64,000 nucleotides of DNA. Origin: Deuterostichococcus epilithicus (Eukaryota; Chlorophyta; Trebouxiophyceae; Prasiolales; Stichococcaceae). Each line of letters starts with the position of its first letter. Positions within the stretch are counted from its first letter, which is position 1. The notes under the pieces are model-generated. The model searched no databases, had not been told where the DNA came from, and saw only the letters and a program-made list of their open reading frames with translations. The stretch is from contig JAVTLE010000023.1 in the NCBI GenBank assembly GCA_033439295.1, positions 3,632,530 through 3,696,529 of the forward strand, in the 5' to 3' direction. Shown here in pieces: positions 45,238 through 57,699 of the stretch. Made by a program: the position numbers and the translations under genes.

Positions 45238-48200
45238 TCAGGCGGGCACCGCCTCACGGTCGCCGGCGCCGGGGCGTGCGACGCTGAGCTGGTAGTCGAG
45301 CGTGTGCAGGATGAGGTCATCCACGTCCCAGCCGGCGGCCTCCATGTGATCCGACAGCTCCTTCGCCTGAGCCGGCTGTTGCGCTGCGGGACATGTAACA
45401 AAGAGAACCAGTCAGCTGCACGTGCATGCTTGGACCCGCCTCACCTATTTTGGTCAGTGTTCTGCAGCAGCACACACGCATGCGAAGGAACTCAGTACTT
45501 AAAGGGAAAGGGCAAACGCCGCACACAGGTCTGGAGCTGCCTGGCGTTGGTGTTGCATTGATGCCAGCCGCCGGCGATACTGAATGTGCACGGGCTGCCG
45601 CGCAGCGGCAGGGAGAGGACGCACTGCTGCTGGAGGCGAGCTCGCCGCTGCGTGGAGTGGCTGTTTCATGCTCGCAGTCAGGAGGCGGGCCTCCCGTGCA
45701 GCAGGGCTGAACTCAGCCCCGACCTCAGCCCCGATGTCAGCCAGGCAAAGTCCGCAAGAGTCACACTGTGACCCTCCCGCGGCCGCACATCGCGCACCGG
45801 TGATGAGCATCGCCAGCAGCATGGAGTGCAGGCCGCCGACAGCGTCCTCGCCCAGGTCCTCCTGGTACCGCTGCACCGCCTCGAACAGCGGCTCCGCCAG
45901 CTGCGTGGCTTGCTCCGCTGCCGCGCCCTGCAGGGGTTCAGGAACAGGGTTCACAAACACCGGGGATCAACAAACCTGCAGATGATCGACTGTTGCACTG
46001 GGAGCGCCGCCTCGAGCAAGGCCCCGTCAGCCGTGAGGAGTTTTGCTCAGCAGCGGCGCCCTGCACAGGGTTGGGGACAACCAATGGCGGCGTGCGCTCG
46101 CGGGTGGGCCGGCACAGGAGCACCTGCTGCGAGTTTGCGCTGCTGTCGACGCTGTTGCGCCGTTTGCAGCGGCGCATCCTGGCGATCCTCGGTGGGAGGG
46201 GATGCAGGACGACGGCCCAAGCCGTGCATGCCAGAAGTGGGAGAGCAGGTGCACTGCACCGCACCTTGACGAGCATGCCGATGTCGGCGGGCGTGGCGCG
46301 CTCGCCAAGCGCCTCCACGCTGCCCAGCATGCGCATCGCCACCGCCGTCCGCGCCTGGTAGTTGCTGTTGTACCACGACAGCACCCGGTCCTGCGCCATG
46401 AGGAGGGTGAAGCCTGGACATCATGACGGATCAGGAGCGAAGTGATAGACGCCTGGTCGGCCAAGCTCCAAGACAAGAACCCGATGAACAGGGAACACAG
46501 CGGTCAGCACTGCCGCTGCCACCGCCGAACCAGCTGCGAGTGCTCTTGTTGGCTCGACGCTTGAATCCTCAACACAGTCCAAACTCAATCAGTTTGGTGC
46601 GATGACAAACCAGGCGGAGCTGCCAGCAGGCGCACCGGCTGTGGGTGCTGCAAGTCCTCTAGGTTTTTCAACACTCAGCCGCCAAAGAGCCTGGAGGAGC
46701 ACCAAGTCTGACCAGAAAGAGGGACACGCCACCGCACCAGCCGCGGGTCGCCCAGGTCCCTCTGGTTGCACGTCATGCGGCTGGATCACAGCCCAGCACC
46801 TCGAAACACTTGAGATGGCACAGGAACAGAAGGAAGCAGCAGGAAGAACAGCTGGTATAGCGACGAGCGCACCAGCTGCGGATTTTCCAGGTCCTCCAGG
46901 TGCATGTCGCGCGGCGTGCGCTCTGCTGCGGACTGGGGGCCGTCATCGTCCGCACCTACCACCGCCTCCTCGTCTTCCTCCTCGTCCTCGTCCAAGTACG
47001 AGAGGTCTTCTGCGTCAGCGTACGGCGCTGCCGCCTTCGCCTCCTGTGTGCGGACGAGCACACAGATCTCATCTCAGGCTGCACTTTTGCTGGTCAGACA
47101 GTACCAGCAACCCAATCCTCGTCCAGACCGAGGTTCTCGCCCTGCTGTCCGGCGCCGGCGCCCGCGCCTCCTGAATGCATGTGCGCGAGCAAAGCCTTGC
47201 GGCTCTCCTGGCTGCCAAGATTCCCAACGGAGGAGAGAAGGCTTCCAACAAGGATGACTCATCGGTAAAGCAGTCATCCGCCTCCGCGGCCAGCGCCAAT
47301 GCCTTCACCTTGTGCGCATGCGTGCACGTGGGTTCCAGGTGGCTGATAGGAGCCTGTAGATTTTTCCTTCCTCTATAGGGGTTCCTCTACTCGTACAGGG
47401 GTTCCTCTACAGCGGTTCCAAACCCGTCCCATACTGACCCCACGACTCAGCGCCATCCTTCCCCTGGGAGACCAACCCGCCAAAGCCCTTCCATGGTCCC
47501 ATGGCGCACCCCGACACGATCGCCCTGCACCCTCGAGCAAGCGAGCGCACGCTGCGACCTTAGGGGGACCCCGCGGATCCAGCAGCGCTGAAGTCTGGGA
47601 CGATGCGGATCCAGCAGCGCACCTCCGCATCATCGTCCTCATCGTCGTCGGCGTCAAACTGGTCCAGCCCGAGCGCCGAGGGGTCCAGCATCAGCTCGCC
47701 GGCGAGCGCGCCCTCGCCAAACACCTGCTGCAGCACGCCGTCCTGCGGGGCAGGGGAAGCGGACCAGAGGCTGAGCGCATTGTGTTGGAGGGTTTGGAAG
47801 GTGTCAGGGGGACGCACTCGGCGGCTGCGGCAGAGCCTGGCCGAGCCGCCCCAGACCATCTGCTGCCACCAAATGATCGGCCAGTCATCGTCGTGCGCCC
47901 GCTGCCGCAGGGCTGCACCCGGACGCGCAGCGTCCGCGGGAGCAGCCAGCATCTGCGGGGTCCGAGGCGGGAGGCAAAAGCCGGGTTTCGCTGCGGGAGA
48001 GCCGCACCTCCCTCCGCGCGGTCTCCTTCTTCTCAGCCTCCCGCTTGGTCTCCTTGACGGAGCGCTCCCGCACGTACTTGGCGAGCGACACCGCCTGCTT
48101 CCGCTTCTGCTGTGCGACCGAAGTCGCGGCTGCGCTGCTGCGCCGGGCGGCCTGCGCATGGGCACGCCAGACCGTAAACGAACGCCAGCTAGGAACAGGC

Positions 48201-51200
48201 TCTGCAGGTCGAGGGTACCTGGCATGCGACACCGCCTGCTTGCGCTTCTGCGCAGACGCCCGGCCGCCAGCGAGAGTCAGCCTTGCAGGCGGAAAGATGC
48301 TGGAGCTTGCCATGCCTATGAGCGGCCAAAGCCAGTCGGCGCCGACAGCCCTCCACCTGGCAGCATGCACATCGTGCTCCAAATCTTGCGAAGCCCAGCA
48401 TGGGCATGACCGGAGGCCGCCACGGCTGGAGGCTGGTGGCAGAGGCGTCCACTGCTCCTGCAGTGCCAGAACTAAACACCTTTTCAACTCTTGTGTTTCC
48501 AAAGACGTGCGCACCTGGACGCGCTTGTAGATCTCGCGGCGGCTGCCCTCGGTCATGAGGCCACGCGCCTGCAGCTCGGCCTGCAGCTCGATCACCCCCA
48601 GCTTGCTGGGCGCCAGGACCTTGCCGTCTACGTCCACAACAGCCCTGCAGCAACAGGGACATGGGTCGCAATGAGGTAAAGGGTGAGGTGAAGGATAAAG
48701 GAGTTGATTGGATGTAGTTCCGCCTGCAGCTGCGCGTCCGCAGTGGCCCTGCACAGTACAAAGAGGAACACTCGAGGCAGGAATTTGGATCGTCGGGAGG
48801 TGGAGGCTTCAAATGAAGGCTGCAGCTCTTCACCGCCGAGCTTGTTAGGCGCCACGACTTTCCCGTCCGCGTCAAACATCAGTTTACGCACAGCAGGCGC
48901 AGTGGCGACATGAAGGGTGTGGATTGTCTCGAAGGTGCAACGACCGAGCGGCGCCCAGTGCGGGGCGGCCCTGCCTCGGCCCCCTTGCTGTCAATCCCCC
49001 TTGCAGTCAGGAGCAGGACCCCCTCAACTCGGCCTCGCCCGATAACATGACGAGTCCACCTGCAGACCCGCAGCACCACCCGCTGCACGATGCCGCCCTG
49101 CCGGCACAGGGAGTGCCCATCGCCGGCCTCTCCGCGCGACTGCGACATGTGCGCCAAATGTGGCTGCACATGCGCAGCCCATGGCATGGCGGCGCACGCA
49201 TTGTCAGGACAAGCGATAGATGACATGTTGATCCTGATTTCGGTGGTTTGCGCACCCTTCCTGGTTGACCACCACATCGAAGTAGGACACCTCGCCCTTG
49301 GCGTTGCGGTCCTCAACCTGCACGACGCGCGTCTGCGGCGCCGCAGCGGCGACCGACTCCGCCTCTGCCTCCTCCTCCTGCCGCGACGCCGAATCTGTGC
49401 AGGGCGAAGGAATGCAAGCGTGTGATGCACTGTTCCTTGTGCCAAACGGGGGAGGGGGTCAGGCCGACAGGGGCCCGCTGGTCTGTTGCGGCCTGACGAG
49501 GGGCGCAAGGCCTTGCAGTTGCTGAGGGTCGCACGGGGGTCGCAGCGGTGAGGGCGACAGGCGCTGCATTTGGGCACGCTGCTGGGCCCTGCGGCAGTGA
49601 CGAGCAGCGCGACGCAGCATCGGGCGACACCCAAACGAGAGGCGCACTCGAGCACTGCCGCAAGTCAAAGCATACGAATCAGAATCGCAGCCGCGCAGAG
49701 GATCCCNACNGNNNNCCCCCCCAGCGACGCACCGCTGTTGAACTCGGGGGTTGGCGTCTCGGGGCGGTACCCCGAGGAACACAGCCGCGCAAATCGCGCG
49801 TGCAGCCAGCCGCTGACCAGGCTCAGCCCGTAGTCGTTGGGCTCCAGCGCGGCTTCGGGCAGCTGGAAGCCAGCGGAGCGCATCGCCAGCAGGGACTGCA
49901 GCAGATCGGCCGGCGCCATGGTTGCCTGCAGGCAGAACAGCCTCGAGGTTAAGAACAGGCGGCCTGGGCAAGGCGGCAGCAAGGAGAAATTCCTTCTCTG
50001 CTCTGAAACACCTGATCGGTCCACATCTGACTAGAAGAGGTTTATGTAGGGGAAGGGAAATCCCCAAGCAGGACGAAACTTTCCTCAGCTCTGCTGCGGA
50101 TCATGCAGTGTCTGCTGATGACATCTGCACCTGCTTGTGGAGGTAGAGGACGAGGATGTGCTCCGGCAGCGGGCAGGTCGCGCTGCGGCCCGACTCCTCG
50201 ACCGACAGCCGTGCCATCTCTGTGAATGCACGTGCCGCCTCCTGCGCCACATCCGAAATGCACAATTGACACTGAAACCCAAGGACCTTGCACACGAGCA
50301 AAAAGTGTGGGGTGCCGCCCGCGAGCCGACTGCCAAAGCCGTGCGGCTACACAGTGAGCTCGAGGACGGTGGCTGAATGCGCTGACGGGGCCGGCAGATG
50401 TTTCTTAGCATGCAGGGCTGGTAGTGCATTTATAAGTAGTGCAATCAGGCCGCCCGGTCAGCACTGCATCCAGCTGCCAGCTTGCTGCCCCTCTGCCTTC
50501 AGCACGAAGCACATGACCACCACAAGGGCGGCGGCTCTGGCAGCTGATGCTGTGCAGCACAGGCACTTCCAGTCTCGAGCTCGCCTTCGTTTTCTTTAAC
50601 TTCCTGCAACCTGTTTCTGCACTAGGTTCAGGCGTGCTAGGGTCAGGCGCCCCGCGACTCACCTGCATGCAGTCCTGGTCGCCGTCGAGGGTGAAGCCCT
50701 CAACCTGGAGCGCGTGGTAGCGCGCGTTGGGCGGCACCTCGTACTTGGCCATCATGCCCTCCACCTCGTACTTGAGCTTGTCCAGGTTGTTATAGCCGAA
50801 GCCTCGATCCCGATTGTCGATGTAGCCCTGTAGTGAAATACAATGCGACGGTGCACAACCACCCGATGGAGTCTCGCAATGACATCTGCGATGATGCTTT
50901 GCACTTCTCGAGTCTGTGTGCTCCTCCCTGGATATCCCGCTGGCTTCGTCCACTTTGACAGCGACAGGTACGACGACTGTCGCGATGATGCTGCGCCAGG
51001 TGGTTGCTGTGGCGTTGCGCTGGTCTGACAAGTCCAAACAGGAGCACTGCAGCGATGCCGGGCCATAAAACACAGTCTGAGCCTGCCGCAGCACAGAGCG
51101 TGTCTGTCGGCGAGCGCATGGCCGCCCGCGACGGCGCAGGCACCGCCCCGCACTCCTGGGCGTGTCATTCGGACGGCATCGGGGCGAGCCCAGGCTGCGA

Positions 51201-54200
51201 GCAGGACAGCAAGCAGTGGCGCACCCGCAGCAGGCAGTTGAAGCACTCGGTGTCGATGGCGATGTCGGCGCTGGTGGCCACGTCCAGCAGCACCTTTTCC
51301 TGCAGGTACTCCAGCGCGCCGCCGGCGGCGTACGTCCGCAGGATGGGGTGCACGTGCCGCGCCGTCGGCGGCACGCCCTCCCGCTGCGGCACCACACAGC
51401 AGCGGCGTGTGAGCGGGGGCAGGCAAGGCTGCCAGACACGCACTCCAGCAGGCAGGCGCGCAGGAGGGCGGGCTGTCGGTGTGCCTCGTCGTCGTGGGCG
51501 TCCCTTTTCCCAACCGCGCTTGACGAGGGCGCAGCCGCAATGACACGCGCGAATCTGCCAGCAAGCGGATGCAGTCGTGGACTGCTGGAGGATGTACTCG
51601 CGACCCGGCGTGCTTGGTTGCAGACTGCAGGCGGATGCAGTCGTGGACTGCTGGAGGGTTTGCCGGCGGCTCGGCGTGCTCTGTTGCAGACTGCAACCGG
51701 CCGCGAGTCAGGTCGCAGGCTCCACACATGTACTCGAAACCCAGCTTCACGCAGCTGACGGTTTCAATGGCCTTGGCCAGGAAGCGTGTTGCCCCTGCAG
51801 CGCACAGCGCAGTGCCCCAGGCGCGCTCAGACCCACCTTCATGCGGTTGACGATTTCCAGGGCCTCGTCCAGAAATCCGGCCTCGCAGGTGGCGGCCACC
51901 ATGGCCTCGTACACCGCTGCGTTGGCGGCCCACCCCTGCTGCTGCCCCCGCGCCAGCTCCTCCGCGGCCTGCACAGCGCAGGGTTTAGGGTTCAGGGCAT
52001 GCACCTGTGCAACAGAGCACCCAGCACTGAGCACGGTCCCAGCCACGGGCTCTGCGTGTCGTTCGTGGGGGGTGGCGTTCCGGACGGATCGTGCGACGCC
52101 GCATGCGCGTGCCGGTGCATCAGGCATGCCGTGACTGCCTGATGTATGCCACCTGACTGCGGCATCCAAGCCCAGCGACTGTTGCAGGTCGACTGCATGT
52201 GCATCAAATCGTCGCAACTCCAGGCTCTGGACGTGCAAGCGCTGAAGCGAGCGGCTGCGGCAGGCTGGCTGTCATGCGACGCTGGCAGGGGCGCGCCTTC
52301 TGGTGGTAGCCGCCCCGCAGCAACGACTGCAGGAGCACCAGCCACCCCGAGCGCGCGGACACGTGCGGCGCCGACTGCATGCTGGCCAGCAGCCCCTGCG
52401 CCGCTTCCACCTTGCCCTCCTGCGCAGGTGGAATTATGGCGGCGGCTCAGCAGTTTGGCGCCTCAGAAGCGCCACGATGTCATCAGTAGCGAACAGATGC
52501 GCCGCCTCCGCCTTGCGCTCCCACACTTCGAGCGACCGACAGCGGGTTCTTGGGCAGCAAGGCACGAGCGTCAAGGTGCAGTCGAACACAGAGCAATGTG
52601 CTTGGAGCTGGACGTGCAATGGAGAAGCTGTGGTCACAGAGTACAGCCAGCGCTGAGTAAGTAGGTGGCACCGGCTGCAGTTAGCCCACCAGTTCCCCCG
52701 CACTGCCCGCTGGCTGCCGGAGCGGATTCAGGCTTTAGGCCATTATGTGACAAGAAGCTCTTCCGTTGGTGGCTGGCATCTGAGCGCTTGTGGGCAGGCG
52801 CCTGCGGTCGCGACGGCACGGACGCGTGCCGCATGGGTGGCAGGCGCGCTGCCGCTTCAATGTCGCGTGACTTGTAGCACCTCGCCGAATGTGGATCGGG
52901 GCGGTGATATGCTGACACGCATAGAATCAAGCTGGCAACTGCAAATCAAATCAAAACATTCGGGAAGGTCAGACACCGCCACCAGAGCAGCAGCGTGTCC
53001 TCCTGCAATCACACAACGCCGCGCGGAGCCCTCTACCAGAGCCAGCGCATGCGCTCAGAGCGGGGCCGCGCCCGGTTGCAGCTTCCCCCGGAAGATGGAA
53101 GGACATGACAGCACGCCGTCAGACCGTGCGGGCCGCGAAACACGTCGCAGGCCGCACCTGCATGTGCCCGTGTATGAGCAGCACGTAGGACTCCGCCATC
53201 AGCAGCGCGCCGGAGGCGTGTCCCCGCCGAGCGGCGGTCCAGGCGCCGGCGGCGTCGCCCGCTTTGGTGTACGCAAACACCAGGCCGTGGAAGGCGCGCT
53301 GCCCCGGCGGCAAGCCGGCCGCCTCCATCTCCGCCAGCACCGCCTCCGCAGCCTCCACGTTGCCGGCCTGCGCCGCCTTGCCCAGCCGCCTGCGCGGGGG
53401 GTGCGGGACCGCAGCCTGAGCTCGGCTGCTGACGTTCGCCACTGGTTGGACGGTTGGTGGCAGATCGGCTGCAGATACAGATTGCGACACGCTGGGCCTT
53501 GCAAGGAGCGGCACAGCGGCAGTTGATTGACCGCTGTGCTGCAACATGTCCAACGCTGGAACAATGTGAATCAAGGGGCCGGGGAGCGCAACCACAATCA
53601 GCTCACTGGTGGTATGGCTTGCGTTCGGGCGCCAGCTCATCGATGGCTGCAGCCGCCAGGTCCCGCTCATCCTGCTGCGGCAGGCCGTTGCCGCCGGCGG
53701 TTGGCGGCGCACTGCTCTGCAGCGCCGCTCCTGGCTGCTGCTGCTGCTGCCGCGCTGCCTCCTCCTCGCCCCGGAGCGCCGCCGCTGCATCCAGGAATGA
53801 GGCTACGGCTCACGGTTCCAGCTCGTGTGGGTACAGCTGTGACCATGGTCGTCTCCGTGTGGACGCATGGAGGGTAGTGGCTGGTGTGTGAGCTGATGCC
53901 GTTTGTATGCGAGTGCAAAGCCGGCCTGCGCCTAGGCGACTTGAACGCACCTTGCTCTGAGACCCAGCCGACGCCCTCGTAAGGCTTGGATAACCTCTCC
54001 GCACCTGCACGCGGTTTGCTCGCGGTTGCATGGTCCGGGCATGTGAGCAAAGCAAGATGGCCGCCGCAAGCTGTGACGCATGGCGCAGGTTCCGCCACGA
54101 GCTTGCGATCGTGTGCAGAGTCGGCCCACTTGCCTTCTACGTCCTCAGTAGCCTGCACGCCCTCGCCGTCGCTTGCCTTCTTTGCGCTAGGGCGGGTGCG

Positions 54201-54328
54201 TGCGTGTCGGAACTGCTGTCTCCGGATGGCACGCCGACTCTGGGAGCTGGCCGCCTTTGGGGCGAGTGCGGGTCTCACTGATGGCTGCGGTGCACTGACC
54301 CTAACGCGAGGATCGCTTAGCACGGACA
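45238..54328 (-). CDS. PTAC3: PPR and SAP domain protein, pTAC3-like (plastid transcription-associated)
   Basis: Minus-strand multi-exon gene. The start is probably ATG 54328 (MSVLSDPRVRVSAPQPSVRP), a basic Ser/Ala/Arg-rich N terminus like a transit peptide. Exons, approximately: 53800-53604 (DLAAAAIDELAPERKPYHQ); 53393-53161, a clear PPR motif (AGNVEAAEAVLAEMEAAGLP); 52427-52280; 51970-51841 (AAVYEAMVAATCEAGFLDEA); 51384-51190 (HVHPILRTYAAGGALEYLQE); 50830-50663 (EGMMAKYEVPPNARYHALQV); 50255-50130; 49926-49710; 49395-49240. Then a SAP domain at 48645-48510 (LGVIELQAELQARGLMTEGS), a basic coiled stretch at 48115-47950 (KETKREAEKKETARREVRLS), acidic exons 47745-47590 and 47060-46850, and further exons to the stop 45240-45238 (GWDVDDLILHTLDYQL). 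PPR plus SAP plus an acidic C-terminal region is the layout of pTAC3, a subunit of the plastid-encoded RNA polymerase complex. The PPR/SAP reading is solid; the pTAC3 name is an inference from architecture. N runs occur at 49707-49715. Confidence 0.62.
51565..51700. repeat. 66-bp tandem duplication in the PPR-SAP gene intron
   Basis: 51565-51630 and 51631-about 51697 both begin GCGGATGCAGTCGTGGACTG, share CGGCGTGCT, and end GTTGCAGACTGCA. Confidence 0.85.
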
Positions 54329-54673
54329 TTGCGCTTGCCGTTCCCCGTTTACGACCCGCTGGCCTGCTGGTTGCTGAACATGCAGCCACGCACAGCCAAT
54401 GCTTGCGGGGCGCCCAGACACATCGTGCTGCGCTCCGAATCCACTGATGCAACACCTGAAATCCTGAATGGTGCAAAGCTGCGAAACTGGCGTCGGCAGC
54501 TTGCTTGTGGCGGCAACGCCCTCGTCACTGGCCATGTTCATGTCATCATCTTGCTCGGTCGCTCCACGAATTCGCTCCGGCGTCCAGAAGACCAGAACTC
54601 TCTGCAGCGCATTTTACATGACATCAGAAGCACGTTGCCAGATTATCGGCCAGCCCGCAAGCCCGATTGGCAC
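54329..54673. promoter_or_regulatory. Shared upstream region of the pTAC3-like and JMJD5 genes
   Basis: The two genes diverge from this interval if the ATGs at 54328 (-) and 54674 (+) are correct. No TATA box or known element is evident. Confidence 0.4.
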
Positions 54674-57600
54674 ATGCTCGCGGTTTCGGAGGTCCTTGAG
54701 GCCCTGCAATCCGACGCCAAGCTCCGAAACCTGCTGCAAGGTGCTTGCATACGTGTTCTGCTACGCATTCAGGTGTGTTGGTTGCTACTGGCCTGAAATA
54801 CTCATCCGTGTCACACCCATATGTCTCGCTTTCATGCGCAGACCTGGACGCTGGTGGCGGCAGAGCGCCTGCGGCACTGCTGCAACGGGCAGTGCAAGGC
54901 GTAAACGCCTCACGCCTTGGCGACATGTCGGCCGAGATGTGCCGAGACGCGTGCTGGGAGAAGCTGCACACCGGCAACTGGGCAGAGGTGGGTTGTTGTG
55001 CATATTTCCGCCTTGCCGTGACAGCTCGGCGCTGGAGTGCAGACCATAAAGCCGACGGCTACATGCTTGATGTGACAGGTTTCAGTCATGTGGCGGAACG
55101 CATACACAGCTGCCAGCCTTCTGTGCGCCTGCGCCGCCGCCGCGCCAGCAGCCGCAGCTCGGCGTGAGGCGCTGGCGGTGCATCAGCCGGCACGAGACCA
55201 CGTTTCTGAGGCAGAGGCGCAGCCTGCATCGGAGGCCTCGCTCGCAACAGAGGCAGCGGACGAGGCTGGCGAGACCGCCGCCGCCGCACCCGCTTCGGCA
55301 GACCTGCCCGCGGCGCCCAGCAGCGCGCAGGACTGCGCACCAGGCGGCGATGCACTCGGCAGTCAACCGGGCGGAGGCGGTGTTGCCACAACCTGCAGGA
55401 AGCTCGGCTCAGCTTCTGCAGCAGCGGAGGAGGAGGCCCTGCGGCAGCTGGACATGGCGGCGCTTCTGGGCGGGCCGCTGTTCCGGCCGGTGCTAGACGC
55501 CTGCATCGCCAGCCTGCAGGAGACCGTGGCCGCAGCAGCAGCGGCGGCGGCGGCGCTGCCGAGGTGCCATCGCCACAGCTCAGGTGCAAGCCCGGGCCGC
55601 GGCTCGCCGTGCTTCAACGCGCGCCTGTATTGAAAATTGCCACCATGGCAAAGCGGCAGCCAGGTGGATTGCGAAGGAGCAGGTTGTGATGCCGCAGGCG
55701 GTGAGCGCAGCGGCAAGCGGCAGAAGCTCAATGGAGCTGCAGACAGCCCTGCTCCGGGTGACTATGCGGGCCATGCTGGCAGCAACAGGGCTGCATTGGC
55801 CACCGCGCAACAAGAGGTGCCGCTGCCGCCCGGAGCGCTGCAGTCTGGCCTCATAGAGCGGCAGCCGCTGCCGTCGCTGGAAGGGTGCGCATTAGCATAC
55901 TTGCCTCCGTTTGCTGCTGTGCATAACGTGTTGCGCTGCATCTGACATTGTGTTCTCCAGTTTGCTTGTCTCCTGATGCTGACTGCGGAGTCCTTGTGTG
56001 TCCAGCTTTTTTGAGCACTTCATGTGCGCGGCCGGCGGTGGCCGCCCTGTGATCATCACGGGTGGGGCACACACCTTTTCAAACACCCGGACGCTATCTA
56101 AGCTGCTCAGTAGTGTTTGTCAAGCGCATGTTGCCTCTGGCAGATGCACAGGAGAAGTCATGGGCATGAAGGCGCCGGCGCCAGTCTGAAAGCTCTGGAT
56201 CCCTGTTCAGGCGGCATTGAGCACTGGCCAGCGCGGCAGCGGTGGGGTGATCTGTCCTACCTGCGGACGGCCGCCGGCGCACGCACCGTGCCGGTCGAGG
56301 TGCTGCCCTGTCTTGATGACCAGACGTACTTCGTGCATCGCAGCGGAGCAAGGAAGTGTCCGCACAGGCTGACTGCTCGTCACTCTGGCAACCCGCAGGC
56401 TGGCCAGCACAGCATAAGCCAACTGCTCATCCAGACACGCCTCCTTACTTCGTCATGCTGGCAATGCACAGGTGGGGCAGCACTACCTGGCGGCAGAGTG
56501 GGGACAGCAGCTCATGACGGTGTCTGATTTCATAGACCGCCACATTCTTGCCCACGGCAGCACCGACAACAGCTGTGGATCAGGTGTGCAGGCGATTTCA
56601 GGCTCTCCCACCTGGAAACTCAATGCGGCCGCCCGGCCCTCAGAAAGCCGCGAGTTTCTCGCCCGTAATTGGGCACGCACAATTGGGCACACGCACTTTG
56701 AGCATGCATTCCAACGCATTCGACATCCCTCCTGTGGCGCGGCGTCAGGAGAGCAGCGGGGCTACCTGGCGCAGCACGAGCTGTTCGAGCAGATACCAGT
56801 GCTGCGCTCCGACATCCACGAGCCGGAGTACTGCGCCCTCGGCGCCGGCGGTCGTACCACCGTAAACGCCTGGTTTGGGCCGCCCGGCACGGTGCATTTC
56901 CTTCTCATTGATGGGGCGCAGTCTCGACCTCATCCGCTGCGGCGTGAACAGTGCCAGCCGTGACAAGTAGCGTACTTGTCAGCATCTGACACGCTCGAGC
57001 TTGAGGCTGCTGTGCCGCATCCTGCGGTTCTGCCATGTGGGAGCTTGCAAGCAGGCTGTCACGCTGGGCAGTCAGGCTCCATCACAGATCACAGCAGTCG
57101 ATCCCGAGCAGACACAGCTGGGTGGCCGCCCCCGCGGGTGACGCCGCTGCACATAACCCTGATTGGTTCACAGAAAAAACCTGAGCAGTCCGCACGACTG
57201 CCGGCCTGCAGGTGACGCCGCCGCACACGGACCCGTACCACAACCTGCTGGCACAGGTGGTGGGCCGCAAGTATGTGCGGCTTTACCGGCCGGATGCAAC
57301 GCCGGGCCTGTACCCCTTCGAAGAGGGCTTCACCACCAATTGCAGCCAGGTGCGGCTGCTGTGCATGTTTGCGCGCTCTCGACATGTCGAGACCCACCTG
57401 CCAATTTTTGCGGTGCCGTATGTGTCGCTGCGCATATATAAATGAATGGAAATCAAGGCAATGTTGACACGTCGCGATCATGAGGAAATTCACGCGGCAT
57501 TTGTTGGCGTGTGCAGGTGGATGTTGATGACCCGGACGTGGAACGGTTTCCGGGCTTTCGCGGCCTCCAGCACTACGACTGCATCCTAGAGCCCGGAGAC

Positions 57601-57699
57601 ATGTTGTACATCCCTCCTAAGTGGTGGCACTACGTCAAGTCGTTGACGGTCAGCTTTTCGGTCAGCTTCTGGTGGAGCTACGCCGGTTCATCGTGGTAA
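54674..57699 (+). CDS. JMJD5: JmjC-domain oxygenase of the JMJD5/KDM8 (plant JMJ30) type
   Basis: Fe(II)/2-oxoglutarate-dependent oxygenase family. JMJ30 in plants affects the circadian clock and chromatin. Exons: 54674-54740, 54842-54987, 55079-55583, 55683-55884, 56006-56061, 56211-56299, 56472-56583, 56749-56891, 57212-57349, 57517-57699, giving 546 residues in one frame. The N-terminal helical part carries the family motif [20 protein letters not shown] and [13 protein letters not shown] long Ala/Pro/Glu insertion sits between them, then [19 protein letters not shown] opens the catalytic part. Iron ligands are visible: HTD in [15 protein letters not shown] and the distal His in [20 protein letters not shown] and YVRLYRPD agree with the family. 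The start ATG 54674 is chosen because its short exon joins in phase; an upstream start is possible. A decayed copy of the HTD exon lies in the preceding intron. Confidence 0.92.

Noticed and set aside
50405-51933. Overlapping 440- and 393-codon minus ORFs
   Set aside because: They run through introns of the PPR-SAP gene and mix real exon pieces with intron sequence in different frames; not separate genes.
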